Positions 32,264 through 41,533 are shown, counted from the first letter of the stretch. The stretch: 64,000 nt of DNA from Butyrivibrio sp. AC2005 (GCF_000424145.1 NZ_KE384138.1:286090-350089); one strand, 5' to 3'. The notes: generated from the sequence alone by a model not told the origin. A program made the numbers and translations.

Positions 32264-33662
32264 TATTAATCTCTGCTAATTTTGTCTCGGCGGAGCTTGC
32301 GCTACCTGTATCCGAGAAATCATTAATCACCTGGTCATAAACGACCTTGGCGTTATCAGTGTCACCGCTTTCATAATAGGCATTTCCTAAATTATAAAGT
32401 GCGTCAACATTGGTGTTATCATACTGAAATGCCTTTGATAATGCTCTGATCGCTGTCTCGTAATCCTGATTGCGATAAGCATCATATCCGGTTGCATAAC
32501 TTCTTTTTGAAAGCTCAGTTCCTACAAGCACCATAAATGAATTATAAAGATCTGTAAACTGAGTGGAAGCACCACCCTCTATATTGTTAAGATCGATGGC
32601 GTCCATCTTTTCCTGTACAGCATCCATGTCATCGGAATTATTAAGATAAATCGAAACTGCAGCCATAAGATCATTATCTGCTGATCCTGAGCTACCGTTT
32701 TCCTCATATGAGCTCATCTCACTCTTGAGAGACTCAAGCTCTGAATTAAGAGAAGCAATCTGCTGCTCATACTCTCCCATCTTTGCAGATTTTGAATCCG
32801 ACTCCTCACTTATTGAAGCAATCTGCTCTCTGAAGCTGGCATTCATCGACTGAATTCTTGCAGGTAATATCAGATAATATGCAGCTGCAATTCCAAGAAC
32901 TACGCCCAGAACAATGCCCCATATAGAGCCGCTTCTTGTAAATACATTTGATCTCACAGGCTGGATTATAGTCTCATTTCCACTTGTATATCTGACAACA
33001 CCATTTTTCTTGTCGTTATTTTCATCACTGCTCTTGGCATCCTGAGGAAGCATCATAGCCTCAGCTTCCTTAAGGTATCTCTGTGCCATTACATTTCCGG
33101 TATCAAGCTTAAGACTCTTTTGTGCCTCTGTCTTAGCCTTGGCATAATTGCCGTTGTTCAGATATAAAAGTGCAAGCAAAAGATGCGCCCTTATAAATCC
33201 GGGATTCATTGACAGAACCTTCTTAAGCTGTATAACAGCCATGTCAAGTCTGTCCTGATGGCAGTGATTAAGCGCAATATTGAACTTTTTGATAGTCTGG
33301 TTAAAAGTCTCAAGACGTGAAGGATCATTTCTAACCAGATCCATATAATCATCTGCTGCATTTTCATCGGGCTTAAGGTTCTTACTAATAACCCATTCAC
33401 TAAGTGCAGCAACAACCTCTCCACATTCATAATAGACCAGTCCTAAAAGGTTTCTGGCCTGAATATTACTCTTATTAAGTTTCAAACTCTGGTGTAGCGA
33501 TTCTATAGCTCCCGAAAGGTCTCTAACCTCGGCACGTTCCAACCCCTCATTGTAATAACGGTTGGAAAGCGAAATTATTCGTTTATAAACCTTAACCGCA
33601 GCACCACAATTCGGACAGTATTCGCGCTCAGTGAGCTCTGCCCCACATTGATAACATTTCAT
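32250..33662 (-). CDS. Zinc-ribbon/TPR membrane protein
   Basis: The 470-aa protein starts with a zinc ribbon (CYQCGAEL and CPNCGAA, four Cys). Four or so TPR units follow in the cytoplasmic half (about 30-215), then one membrane span (about 247-268), a coiled coil (about 270-320, IASLNSELESLKSEMSSYEE) and a second TPR set outside the cell (about 400-470, ALYNLGNAYYESGDTDNAKV). The layout would let it connect a cytoplasmic partner to an envelope complex. Its overlap with the MBOAT gene suggests that it organises the O-acetylation machinery, but this is inference. GAGAGGA is 12 bp before the ATG. Confidence 0.82.
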   Translation of the reverse strand: MKCYQCGAELTEREYCPNCGAAVKVYKRIISLSNRYYNEGLERAEVRDLSGAIESLHQSLKLNKSNIQARNLLGLVYYECGEVVAALSEWVISKNLKPDENAADDYMDLVRNDPSRLETFNQTIKKFNIALNHCHQDRLDMAVIQLKKVLSMNPGFIRAHLLLALLYLNNGNYAKAKTEAQKSLKLDTGNVMAQRYLKEAEAMMLPQDAKSSDENNDKKNGVVRYTSGNETIIQPVRSNVFTRSGSIWGIVLGVVLGIAAAYYLILPARIQSMNASFREQIASISEESDSKSAKMGEYEQQIASLNSELESLKSEMSSYEENGSSGSADNDLMAAVSIYLNNSDDMDAVQEKMDAIDLNNIEGGASTQFTDLYNSFMVLVGTELSKRSYATGYDAYRNQDYETAIRALSKAFQYDNTNVDALYNLGNAYYESGDTDNAKVVYDQVINDFSDTGSASSAETKLAEINNASN

Positions 33663-33702
33663 AATAGAAGTTTGTCCTCTCTATCCTTAGCTATAGATTA
33701 GA

Positions 33703-33873
33703 TTACTGACGCGGACGTGTCTGACGTCCCATCTCCTCAGCCTTTGCATCCTTAAACAGGCCTACAAGTACATCGGCCATATCATCGAGATCCTGGTTAT
33801 AGATTATCTCCTCAGCGTCCTCTATCTCAAGGCTGGGACGAAACTTCTTAAGTTCATTCTCAAAATTAATCAT
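33703..33873 (-). CDS. Small acidic hypothetical protein, 56 aa
   Basis: A 57-codon frame starts at an ATG with TTGGAGC 7 bp upstream and stops at 33703. The product reads MINFENELKKFRPSLEIEDA at the N-terminus and ends in EEMGRQTRPRQ. It is soluble, acidic and probably helical. It fits tightly between folC (40 bp) and the zinc-ribbon TPR gene (40 bp), so it belongs to the same transcript. I do not recognise a family. The gap would otherwise be 250 bp of unexplained sequence in a compact operon. Confidence 0.68.
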   Translation of the reverse strand: MINFENELKKFRPSLEIEDAEEIIYNQDLDDMADVLVGLFKDAKAEEMGRQTRPRQ

Positions 33874-33913
33874 TGTAAAGCTCCAACTTTAACTCATAAG
33901 AAACCACAAATTA

Positions 33914-35314
33914 TCAGTGACCGGGCATTATTCCCAGTGATTCTCTAACCTGCCCAACCAGGTACAATGAGCCTGCTGCAAATACAACATCTCCGGCTCC
34001 TCTGTCAGTAATAATGTCCATAAGAGCATCTCTGACACTAGTGTAATAAGAGAATCTGATATCAGGTTTATCTTTAAAATGACGCATCTCCGATTCAAAA
34101 GCCGCACGCAGCTGAGATTCGGAAACCGATCTTCCTGTCTCAAGGACAGATACACAAATTCTGTCAAACAATCTGCTCTCAAGAATCTGTCTGATCATCA
34201 GATGGTACTGTTTGTCTGCAACTGCTCCAAACAAGAGTATTCTTTTCTTATCACAGGGCACATTACCCGCACAGTCAAGAAAAGCCTCCATACCATCGAC
34301 ATTATGAGCACCATCGACATAAATTCCGGGAAGAATCAGTTCCATTCTTCCGCCCCACTTAGCCTTCCTAAGGCCATAGCTTATGTCATCATCGGTTATA
34401 TTCACTCCAATGTCCCTGAGGGCTCTGGTGCACATTATCGCAATTGCGGCATTCTCTGTTTGAAATTTGGCAATAGATTGCAAACGAAGACCGCAATATT
34501 TATCATACTGAGATTCATAGGAAAAATCAATGCAAATATTCCCTGCATCGTCAGGAGTGGTATTTATCTCTGTAACAAATTCAGGTTCAACCCTATATAC
34601 CCTGGCTGAAAGCTCATCCGCTCTTTTTTCTATAACATCAGTACTCATATCACGTCTGTTATAAACTACGACCGGTGTATCTTTGCGAATGATTCCCGCT
34701 TTTTCACCGGCTATCTCGGAAATAGTATTTCCAAGGTACTGCATATGATCAAGACCTATCTCTGTTATAACATCAAGGACAGGCGCATGAACACTGTTTG
34801 TAGCATCAAGTCTTCCTCCAAGTCCTGTCTCAAGAACAAGGTAATCCACGGGATACTTCTCATAAAGAAGCATCGCCATAAAAAACAGAAACTCGAAATA
34901 AGTAGGAAAATACTTTTCTGCTTCGTAATCCCTTATTTTTTTTATAAGATCTGCAAATATCTCACAGAAAATCGAATCCTCAATGGGCATTCCGTTTATG
35001 CAGAATCTCTCCGTAACTTTTACAAGGTGCGGCGAGGTAAACATTCCAACCTTAAAACCTGCCTGCCTTAAAATCTCAGACAGGTAATTGCACACAGATC
35101 CTTTACCGTTTGTACCGGCAACATGGATAATGTGCATCTTAAGATCGGGACTTCCTATATATTCAAGGAATTTACGTGTATCCTCAACCGAATGCTTTTC
35201 AGTGAAGGCCGGAATCTGATCCACAAAGCGATCACATTCATAAAATCCAAGCCTTTCTCCATTATCAAGACGCTCAAGCATATCGGAGGCATATTTTGTA
35301 AAATCTTCACTCAT
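33914..35314 (-). CDS. folC: Folylpolyglutamate synthase/dihydrofolate synthase
   Basis: The 466-aa Mur-ligase-family enzyme shows the ATP site HVAGTNGKGSVCNYL, GMFTSPHLV, the folate-site ETGLGGRLDATN, LDHMQYLGNTI, EKAGIIR and the C-terminal domain with WGGRMELILPGIYVDGAHN. It adds glutamate to folates (and to dihydropteroate if bifunctional) in the cytoplasm. The ATG at 35314 is 10 bp after the stop of valS; a TTG further upstream would overlap valS and lacks support. The valS-folC order is common in Firmicutes. Confidence 0.93.
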   Translation of the reverse strand: MSEDFTKYASDMLERLDNGERLGFYECDRFVDQIPAFTEKHSVEDTRKFLEYIGSPDLKMHIIHVAGTNGKGSVCNYLSEILRQAGFKVGMFTSPHLVKVTERFCINGMPIEDSIFCEIFADLIKKIRDYEAEKYFPTYFEFLFFMAMLLYEKYPVDYLVLETGLGGRLDATNSVHAPVLDVITEIGLDHMQYLGNTISEIAGEKAGIIRKDTPVVVYNRRDMSTDVIEKRADELSARVYRVEPEFVTEINTTPDDAGNICIDFSYESQYDKYCGLRLQSIAKFQTENAAIAIMCTRALRDIGVNITDDDISYGLRKAKWGGRMELILPGIYVDGAHNVDGMEAFLDCAGNVPCDKKRILLFGAVADKQYHLMIRQILESRLFDRICVSVLETGRSVSESQLRAAFESEMRHFKDKPDIRFSYYTSVRDALMDIITDRGAGDVVFAAGSLYLVGQVRESLGIMPGH

Positions 35315-35324
35315 AGTTCTATCG

Positions 35325-37997
35325 TCACTTTTTAAGCTGCGCAAGTCTTTCCTCTACCTGCGCAAAGGTCTGCTCGTACTTCTTCTGCTTTTCTTTTTCT
35401 TCCTCAATCTTCTCAGCAGGAGCTTTTGAAAGGAACTTCTCGTTTGAAAGCATGCTCTGTGATCTCTTGAGCTCGCCTTCAAGACGCTTTTTCTCCTTTT
35501 CAAGTCTCTCTATCTCTGCTGAAATATCAACAAGATCAGAGAAAGGAATATAAATAGTAGCTTCCGCAAGAACTACAGACACAGCATCTTCAGCAATTCC
35601 TGATTTATCCTTCTGGAAAACAGATTCCGAAGCGCTTGCAAGTGTCTCAAAGAACAATTTACCTGTGCGGAAAATATCAAGGACTTCGTCTTTTTCTGAT
35701 ACTACATAGACAAGTGCCTTACGTGAGGGAGCAACATTCATCTGTGTACGGATGTTACGGATGCCCCTTACTGCTTCCTTGATTGTCTCAATAGCCTTTT
35801 CATCTGAAGCGTAATTCCACTCTTCCTTATACTCAGGCCACTTGGAGATCATGATTGACTCCTCTTCGTCCTGAAGTGTGCAGAATATTTCCTCTGTAAC
35901 GAAAGGCATATAAGGATGAAGAAGCTTAAGTCCGTTGATAAGAACTGTCTGAAGTGTCCAAAGAACTGCCTCATGTGACTTCTTATCATCTGAATTATAA
36001 AGACGGGGTTTAACCATCTCTATGTACCAGTCACAGAATTCATCCCAGATAAAGTCATAAACCTTCTGAACTGCGATTCCAAGCTCATACTTATCCATAT
36101 TCTCTGTTACTTCACGGATAGTATTGTTAAGTCTTGAAAGAATCCAGTGATCTACAGGCTCAAGTCCCTCAGGTGCAGGCTGGTTTATAGCACTCTTCTC
36201 ATCCTCACCCATGTTCATCATGATGAAACGTGATGCATTCCATACCTTGTTGGCAAAGTTACGGCTATTCTCAACACGCTCGTTATAGAAACGCATATCA
36301 TTTCCGGGTGCATTACCTGTAATAAGTGTAAGTCTGAGGGCATCTGCGCCGTAGTTATCAATAATATCAAGCGGGTCAATTCCGTTACCAAGAGATTTAC
36401 TCATCTTTCTACCCTGAGAATCTCTTACAAGACCATGGAACAGAACTGTATGGAAAGGATATGTTCCCATGTTCTCGTAGCTGGAGAATATCATTCTGAT
36501 AACCCAGAAGAAAATGATGTCATATCCTGTTACAAGCACATCTGTAGGGAAGAAGTACTTAAGCTCCTTCGTATCGTGCGGCCATCCGAGTGTCTCAAAC
36601 GGCCAAAGTGCTGATGAGAACCATGTATCAAGTGTATCGGGATCCTGTGTCAGGTGATCATGTCCACACTTAGGACATACAGTAGGAGCCTCTTTGGATA
36701 CAACAACTTCTCCGCACTTGTCGCAATAATAAGCAGGAATTCTATGTCCCCACCAGAGCTGTCTTGAAATACACCAGTCACGGATATTGTCTGTCCAGTT
36801 GTAATAAGTCTTATCCATTCTCGGAGGAATAAGCTTGATCTCACCTTCCTTAACTGCCTTAACAGCAGGCTTAATAAGCTCATTCATCTTAACAAACCAC
36901 TGTGCCTTGATCATAGGCTCTACAGTAGTATGGCATCTGTCGTGGGTACCAACGTTATGAGAATAGTCCTCGATTTCTACAAGAAGTCCCATCTCATCAA
37001 GTTCTTTTACAATGGCATCTCTTGCAGCATATCTGTCCATACCCTCGAATTTGCCACCATTAGCATTGATGGTTGCATCATCATTGAGGATGTTTATTTC
37101 TTCAAGATTGTGTCTCTTACCTACTTCGAAGTCGTTAGGGTCATGGCCGGGAGTGATCTTAACTACACCTGTACCAAATTCCATGTCTACATAGGAATCC
37201 TCTACAATAGGAAGTTCCCTGTTTACAATAGGAAGAAGAACCTTCTTACCCTTGAAGCTCTTATATCTGTCATCATCGGGATTAACGGCAACTGCTGTAT
37301 CTCCGAGCATTGTCTCGGGACGTGTTGTTGCAAACTCGATGAACTCAGTCTTACTTACTGTTCCGTCCTCATCAATTACCGGATACTTGATGTGCCATAA
37401 GTGACCAGCCTGCTCCTCGTACTCAACCTCAGCGTCTGAAATTGATGTCTTACATACAGGGCACCAGTTTACGATACGACTTCCTTTATATATGTAGCCT
37501 TTCTCATGCATCTTGCAAAAGACCTCTGTAACAGCTTCGTTACAGCCCTCGTCCATTGTAAAACGCTCTCTGTCCCAATCGCAGGAAGATCCGAGTTTCT
37601 TCAGCTGCTGGATAATGGTTCCGCCGTATTCCTTTTTCCACTCCCAGGCTCTCTCAAGGAACTTCTCACGTCCAAGATCTCTCTTATCAATTCCCTCTGC
37701 CTTGAGAGTATCAATAATCTTAACCTCGGTAGCAATAGAAGCATGGTCAGTTCCGGGCTGCCAAAGTGCATTGTAGCCCTGCATTCTCTTATAACGAATA
37801 AGTATATCCTGCATAGTATTATCAAGAGCATGTCCCATGTGGAGCTTACCCGTGATATTCGGAGGGGGAATTACGATAGTGAAAGGTTTCTTAGTCTCAT
37901 CCACCTCTGCATGAAAATACTTGTTATCTTCCCATTTCTTGTAAAGTCGATCCTCTATTCCTTTGGGATCATAGGTCTTTTCTAATTCTTTTCTCAT
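35325..37997 (-). CDS. valS: Valyl-tRNA synthetase
   Basis: The 890-aa class I synthetase charges tRNA-Val. It has PPPNITGKLHMGHAL (HIGH motif), the editing domain (about 190-390), a zinc-like cluster (CDKCGEVV and CPKCGHDH), GRKMSKSLGNGIDP (KMSKS loop), the anticodon-binding domain and a C-terminal coiled coil (ISAEIERLEKEKKRLEGEL). Length is normal. AGAGGA is 10 bp before the ATG. I found no T-box leader in the 500 bp upstream (no AGGGTGGNACCGCG-like element), which is unusual for a Firmicutes valS. It is the first gene of the folC-MBOAT operon. Confidence 0.97.
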   Translation of the reverse strand: MRKELEKTYDPKGIEDRLYKKWEDNKYFHAEVDETKKPFTIVIPPPNITGKLHMGHALDNTMQDILIRYKRMQGYNALWQPGTDHASIATEVKIIDTLKAEGIDKRDLGREKFLERAWEWKKEYGGTIIQQLKKLGSSCDWDRERFTMDEGCNEAVTEVFCKMHEKGYIYKGSRIVNWCPVCKTSISDAEVEYEEQAGHLWHIKYPVIDEDGTVSKTEFIEFATTRPETMLGDTAVAVNPDDDRYKSFKGKKVLLPIVNRELPIVEDSYVDMEFGTGVVKITPGHDPNDFEVGKRHNLEEINILNDDATINANGGKFEGMDRYAARDAIVKELDEMGLLVEIEDYSHNVGTHDRCHTTVEPMIKAQWFVKMNELIKPAVKAVKEGEIKLIPPRMDKTYYNWTDNIRDWCISRQLWWGHRIPAYYCDKCGEVVVSKEAPTVCPKCGHDHLTQDPDTLDTWFSSALWPFETLGWPHDTKELKYFFPTDVLVTGYDIIFFWVIRMIFSSYENMGTYPFHTVLFHGLVRDSQGRKMSKSLGNGIDPLDIIDNYGADALRLTLITGNAPGNDMRFYNERVENSRNFANKVWNASRFIMMNMGEDEKSAINQPAPEGLEPVDHWILSRLNNTIREVTENMDKYELGIAVQKVYDFIWDEFCDWYIEMVKPRLYNSDDKKSHEAVLWTLQTVLINGLKLLHPYMPFVTEEIFCTLQDEEESIMISKWPEYKEEWNYASDEKAIETIKEAVRGIRNIRTQMNVAPSRKALVYVVSEKDEVLDIFRTGKLFFETLASASESVFQKDKSGIAEDAVSVVLAEATIYIPFSDLVDISAEIERLEKEKKRLEGELKRSQSMLSNEKFLSKAPAEKIEEEKEKQKKYEQTFAQVEERLAQLKK

Positions 37998-38123
37998 AAA
38001 TAATGTCCTCTATTTATATTTACACATATATTATCATATGATATTTCAATCGCAGTGTACTTGTCAATTCTTACGGCACTTCTCCCATGAAAAAAGTATC
38101 TCTTTTCCGATGTCTGCACATGT

Positions 38124-38157
38124 TACAAAACGCTCGTGACACTTGTGTCACCTAGCG
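38124..38157 (-). terminator. Hairpin with short T-run upstream of valS
   Basis: CGCT.GTGACAC (38131-38142) pairs with GTGTCAC..AGCG (38145-38157) and on the minus strand is followed by TTTTGTAAC. It could end the transcript of the helicase gene at 38499 or act as a leader element of valS; the T-run is weak. Confidence 0.4.
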
Positions 38158-38215
38158 CTTTAGGTTTACATAGTTTTATTGACTGTGATAGTATCAAGTT
38201 GAAATTTCGATTATC

Positions 38216-38507
38216 TGTGGATTAATATCGTAAACCATCAAATATTGCCATTTTATGCGCATCTGAGAAATACGGTTTTCTGAATATCCCCAATTTCCAC
38301 AGAGTTATCCACATGTACACATGTGTCATTTTCCTAAAATTACCACCTTGAATTGTCTAGAAATCGCTATTATTTATCTAATAATTCGAATTGTTTGTAA
38401 AAATGTTTGGTTAACATAATTATGTTTATATAATATATTATGTTAACCTCATCGTATTTTTACATGTAAAACACCGCTTTTGTTATGATAGTTTTCACTT
38501 ATCCACA
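38216..38507. other. DnaA-box matches in the valS-helicase intergenic region
   Basis: Two perfect consensus DnaA boxes TTATCCACA lie at 38305-38313 and 38499-38507 (the latter overlaps the helicase stop codon). A one-mismatch copy TGTGGATTA occurs at 38216-38224, and CATTTCCACAG-like sequence nearby. The region between holds the AT-rich palindrome at 38409-38448. The 501-bp gap 37998-38498 has no gene. A DnaA-titration or control site, or an origin-like locus, is possible; no dnaA or dnaN gene is near. Confidence 0.5.
38409..38448. repeat. AT-rich inverted repeat with 12-bp arms
   Basis: GGTTAACATAAT (38409-38420) and ATTATGTTAACC (38437-38448) are exact complements around a 16-bp spacer made only of A and T apart from one G. 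No T-tract follows, so it is not a standard terminator. It may be a protein-binding site or a cruciform or unwinding element. Confidence 0.8.
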
Positions 38508-40910
38508 GTCATCAATCCGCTTCCAGAGCGCGTTTATGTCATTTTTGACTCGTCCGGTCGATGTGCGTATTATGCCCTTCCACTCACGCGGAAACAGTTC
38601 ATAATATGATCTTTGAAGAAATCGTTCATCTAAAAGTGCAACAACTCCAAAATCTTTCTCACTTCTGATTACACGCCCTGCAGCCTGTAAAACCTTATTC
38701 ATTCCGGGATATCTGTAGGCATAGTCAAAACCATCTTCACCACTCAGCTCAAAAAAGTCCTTAATTATTTCCCTTTCATTGCAAACAAGCGGTATTCCGG
38801 TACCTACAATAATTACTCCTATCAGACTGTCGGCCTTTAGATCTATCCCCTCACTGAATATTCCGCCCATAATACAAAAGCCCAGAACACTCTTTGATGG
38901 TTCAATATCAATCTCCATATTTATGATGCTTTGAAGGTCTATGTCATTGCCGGCTGTAAAACGTCCGAGAAATTCCTCTCTTTCCTCCTCAGACATAGTC
39001 TCGTTCTGAACGAGAATCTCAGTAGTGTTTTCATTGTAGAATTCCTGCTCATATATATAGCCCACTTCATCCATAAAGGCTCTTGAAGGAAAGAAAATAA
39101 GATAGTTCCCGCTTCTTGCATTCACAATGCTGTCAATGTATGCCGCGATTTTTCTATATTCGGACTCACTGCGCCTCGTATACTTACTTGTCACATCGGA
39201 TGCTACCATCCTGCCACACCTGTTGCTGTCAAAAACCGAGTGCGCATAAATCTCAAAGTCTTCTGCTTTTCCTCCCAGAAGCTTCTTATAATACTGAATC
39301 GGAAGCAGTGTCGCAGAAAAAAGAATTGTGGATTTGGCCCGTTCCATACAGTTAGCCAGATTATCCGACGGATCTGCACAAAGGAGCTTTATCTTAAAAC
39401 TGCCATCTTCATCTGTTTCAGCATATATGACATATTTATCATTAATAAGTTCATATATATTCGCAAATCTGGATATCTCGAAATAGAACTCCAGGATTTC
39501 ATCCCTGTACATACCCTCAGCATGTTCCTCAAGCCATTTGGAAATAACAGACTGTAACAGGCTAAGCCGCTGGATTATAGGACTTATATCCTCAAGCACC
39601 TCCGCATCTCCCTCATTTCCCATGAGCTTTTCCATCTCAGCAGAAAGATTCCTTACTATGCCTGCCATTCTGGGATGCACTCCGGAAATAAGTGTTTCAA
39701 ATCCAAGAAGCATATCCAGAACCAGCTCGGCGCTGTACATATTTCTTCCCCTGTCCAGAAGGTTATGCGCTTCATCTATCAGAAAAATATTGTCGCCGGT
39801 ACTTCCTCCTGCAAAAAATCTTTTCAAGTAAATAAAAGGATCAAAAACATAGTTGTAGTCGCATATGATCGCATCAGCAAACAGACTCATGTCTAGTGAT
39901 AATTCAAACGGACAGACTCTGTGCTTCTCTGCGTAGCTGATAATCGCTTCCCTGTCAAAGCTGTCTGAGTTCATCAGAAGGTCATATATGCAATCATTTA
40001 TCCTGTCCATATGTCCTTCAGCGTAAGGACAAGCAACAGGATTGCAATCTGCTTTATCGAGAAAACATATCTTATCCTTGGCTGTAAGGGTTACCGTTTT
40101 AAATTTCAGCCCCTGCTCTCTTCGTAGCAGATCAAAGGTGTCCTCAGCCACAGTTCTTGTGATAGTCTTGGCTGTAAGATAAAATATCCTCTCTGCCTTT
40201 TCTTCACCTATAGCCTTCACAGCAGGAAAAATCGTACTTATTGTCTTACCTGTGCCGGTCGGAGCCTCCATAAACAGCTTCCTGCCATGATAAATCGTCC
40301 TGTAAACGCCGGCAGCAAGCTCCTTTTGACCGTCACGATAAGGAAATGGAAAATTCATTGAATGAATAGAGTCTCTTCTGATATCATCCCAGGTTGCAAG
40401 ATACTCTGCCCACCTGTGGTACATATTCAGAAGGTCATCGAACCATTTTATTATCTCCTCCGCTGTAAAATCCTCTTCAAATATCTTGATTTCTTCGGTA
40501 TCGATATTACAATAGGTGATTCTGACACTGATATGCTTTAATCCCTGCTGCTTAGTAATTATTGCTGCATAGCATCTTGCCTGAGCCAGGTGAACCTGAT
40601 CAGCTTCCTTTATATTTTTAAGCTCTCTGTAGGTTCCCTTGATTTCATCAACAAGTAAGGGCTTATCTGCCCTCTCCATGACACCATCAGCTCTTCCGTC
40701 TATGGTCAGTATGTAGTTGCCAGTCGTATGTGAAAAACTAAGCGGGACCTCCGCCTGATATTCTGCTCCCATGCTCTTCTGAATCTTGCGGTGTATCCTT
40801 CCGCCTTCAAGCATAGCTGTATCCGGAGCATGATGTATTCTATTGTCAATATTGCCTGATCTGAGCAAGAACTCAACCAGGGTCCTGACTGAAATTTTAA
40901 TATTTTTCAT
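38499..40910 (-). CDS. XPD/DinG-like helicase with N-terminal PD-(D/E)XK nuclease domain
   Basis: The 803-aa protein joins two parts. Residues 1-180 resemble a RecB/Cas4-type nuclease: GGRIHRKIQ, TIDGRADGV and LVDEIKGTYR, with Asp, Glu and Lys placed as in a PD-(D/E)XK site. Residues 190-803 are an XPD-like superfamily II helicase with EAPTGTGKTISTIF (Walker A), LIDEAHNLLDRGR (DEAH box), SATLLPI and QAAGRVIRSEKD (motif VI). Four Cys between motifs (KICFLDKADCNPVACPY and HRVCPFE) match the Fe-S cluster of XPD/DinG. It should unwind DNA 5-prime to 3-prime and probably cut it, in repair. An AGGATA site precedes the ATG. Confidence 0.88.
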   Translation of the reverse strand: MKNIKISVRTLVEFLLRSGNIDNRIHHAPDTAMLEGGRIHRKIQKSMGAEYQAEVPLSFSHTTGNYILTIDGRADGVMERADKPLLVDEIKGTYRELKNIKEADQVHLAQARCYAAIITKQQGLKHISVRITYCNIDTEEIKIFEEDFTAEEIIKWFDDLLNMYHRWAEYLATWDDIRRDSIHSMNFPFPYRDGQKELAAGVYRTIYHGRKLFMEAPTGTGKTISTIFPAVKAIGEEKAERIFYLTAKTITRTVAEDTFDLLRREQGLKFKTVTLTAKDKICFLDKADCNPVACPYAEGHMDRINDCIYDLLMNSDSFDREAIISYAEKHRVCPFELSLDMSLFADAIICDYNYVFDPFIYLKRFFAGGSTGDNIFLIDEAHNLLDRGRNMYSAELVLDMLLGFETLISGVHPRMAGIVRNLSAEMEKLMGNEGDAEVLEDISPIIQRLSLLQSVISKWLEEHAEGMYRDEILEFYFEISRFANIYELINDKYVIYAETDEDGSFKIKLLCADPSDNLANCMERAKSTILFSATLLPIQYYKKLLGGKAEDFEIYAHSVFDSNRCGRMVASDVTSKYTRRSESEYRKIAAYIDSIVNARSGNYLIFFPSRAFMDEVGYIYEQEFYNENTTEILVQNETMSEEEREEFLGRFTAGNDIDLQSIINMEIDIEPSKSVLGFCIMGGIFSEGIDLKADSLIGVIIVGTGIPLVCNEREIIKDFFELSGEDGFDYAYRYPGMNKVLQAAGRVIRSEKDFGVVALLDERFLQRSYYELFPREWKGIIRTSTGRVKNDINALWKRIDDCG

Positions 40911-40941
40911 AAATATCCTAAATATGTCATCATACTAAGGA

Positions 40942-41015
40942 AGTTCTGCTCTCGCTTTGCTCGCCAGAACTAGCATACTCACTAGATTCAACTTCGTTTC
41001 ATCAAGTGATTATGC
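40942..41015. repeat. Two adjacent hairpins upstream of the helicase gene
   Basis: AGTTCTG and CAGAACT (40942-40971) form one stem. GCATAcTCACTaGAT (40973-40987) and ATCaAGTGAtTATGC (41001-41015) form a second with three mismatches. They lie between the terminator of the HPr-like gene and the helicase start codon. A REP-like element or leader structure is possible; nothing coding is visible. Confidence 0.55.
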
Positions 41016-41050
41016 TAAAAAAACTCCCCATGACAGTATATCATGGGGAG
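41016..41050 (-). terminator. Terminator of the HPr-like gene
   Basis: CTCCCCATGA (41024-41033) pairs perfectly with TCATGGGGAG (41041-41050) around a 7-nt loop. The minus strand continues with TTTTTTTAG. Confidence 0.92.
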
Positions 41051-41081
41051 ACCGTATATCAGATAAATATTATTAAATTTA

Positions 41082-41312
41082 TTAGCAAGCTATTGCATGC
41101 TGACTAAGATATGTCTCAAAATCCTGGTTATGGCCGTTATATCTTACTGTAAGCGGGCAGTCGAAGTTAAGTCCAAACACACCAAGAATTGACTTAGCAT
41201 CTACAGTAAAACGATTGTAAGATACATCTACGTCGAAATCGCACTTAGTTGCAGCGTTAACAAAATCCTTTACCTGATTCGGTGTTAATTTGATAATTTT
41301 CTTAAATTCCAT
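41082..41312 (-). CDS. HPr-like protein lacking the phosphorylatable histidine
   Basis: The 76-aa protein aligns by eye with HPr of the phosphotransferase system: LTPNQVKDFVNAATKCDFDVDV followed by AKSILGVFGLNF. The AKSILGV stretch contains the Ser that HPr kinase modifies (Ser46 position). The catalytic GIHARPA segment is replaced by TPNQVKD, so His15 is missing and it cannot pass phosphate. It may act as a regulatory HPr homologue, similar in idea to Crh. It is monocistronic with a strong AAGGAG site and its own terminator, and is divergent from asnA. Family membership is inferred from the fold pattern. Confidence 0.78.
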   Translation of the reverse strand: MEFKKIIKLTPNQVKDFVNAATKCDFDVDVSYNRFTVDAKSILGVFGLNFDCPLTVRYNGHNQDFETYLSQHAIAC

Positions 41313-41533
41313 AGCTTTAAATCTCCTTACTCGGATGATTATATCTCAAAATCCCGAAAAAATATTGTAGGTTTTCTTATAAATTTCTTAAGATTTTCTT
41401 AAAACGATTAAGTTAGCGTGTTTTCTGGACTTTTCATGAAAATTAATTCCAAATTGTCATGCTATTTCTTAAGAAAATCATCCAATATCTTGTGTTTAAA
41501 AACTTCTCACTGTAATTTTTGCTTGCATCCTAA

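Noticed and set aside
37998..38498. T-box leader before valS
   Set aside because: No AGGGTGGNACCGCG-like element or specifier-loop structure was found on the minus strand.
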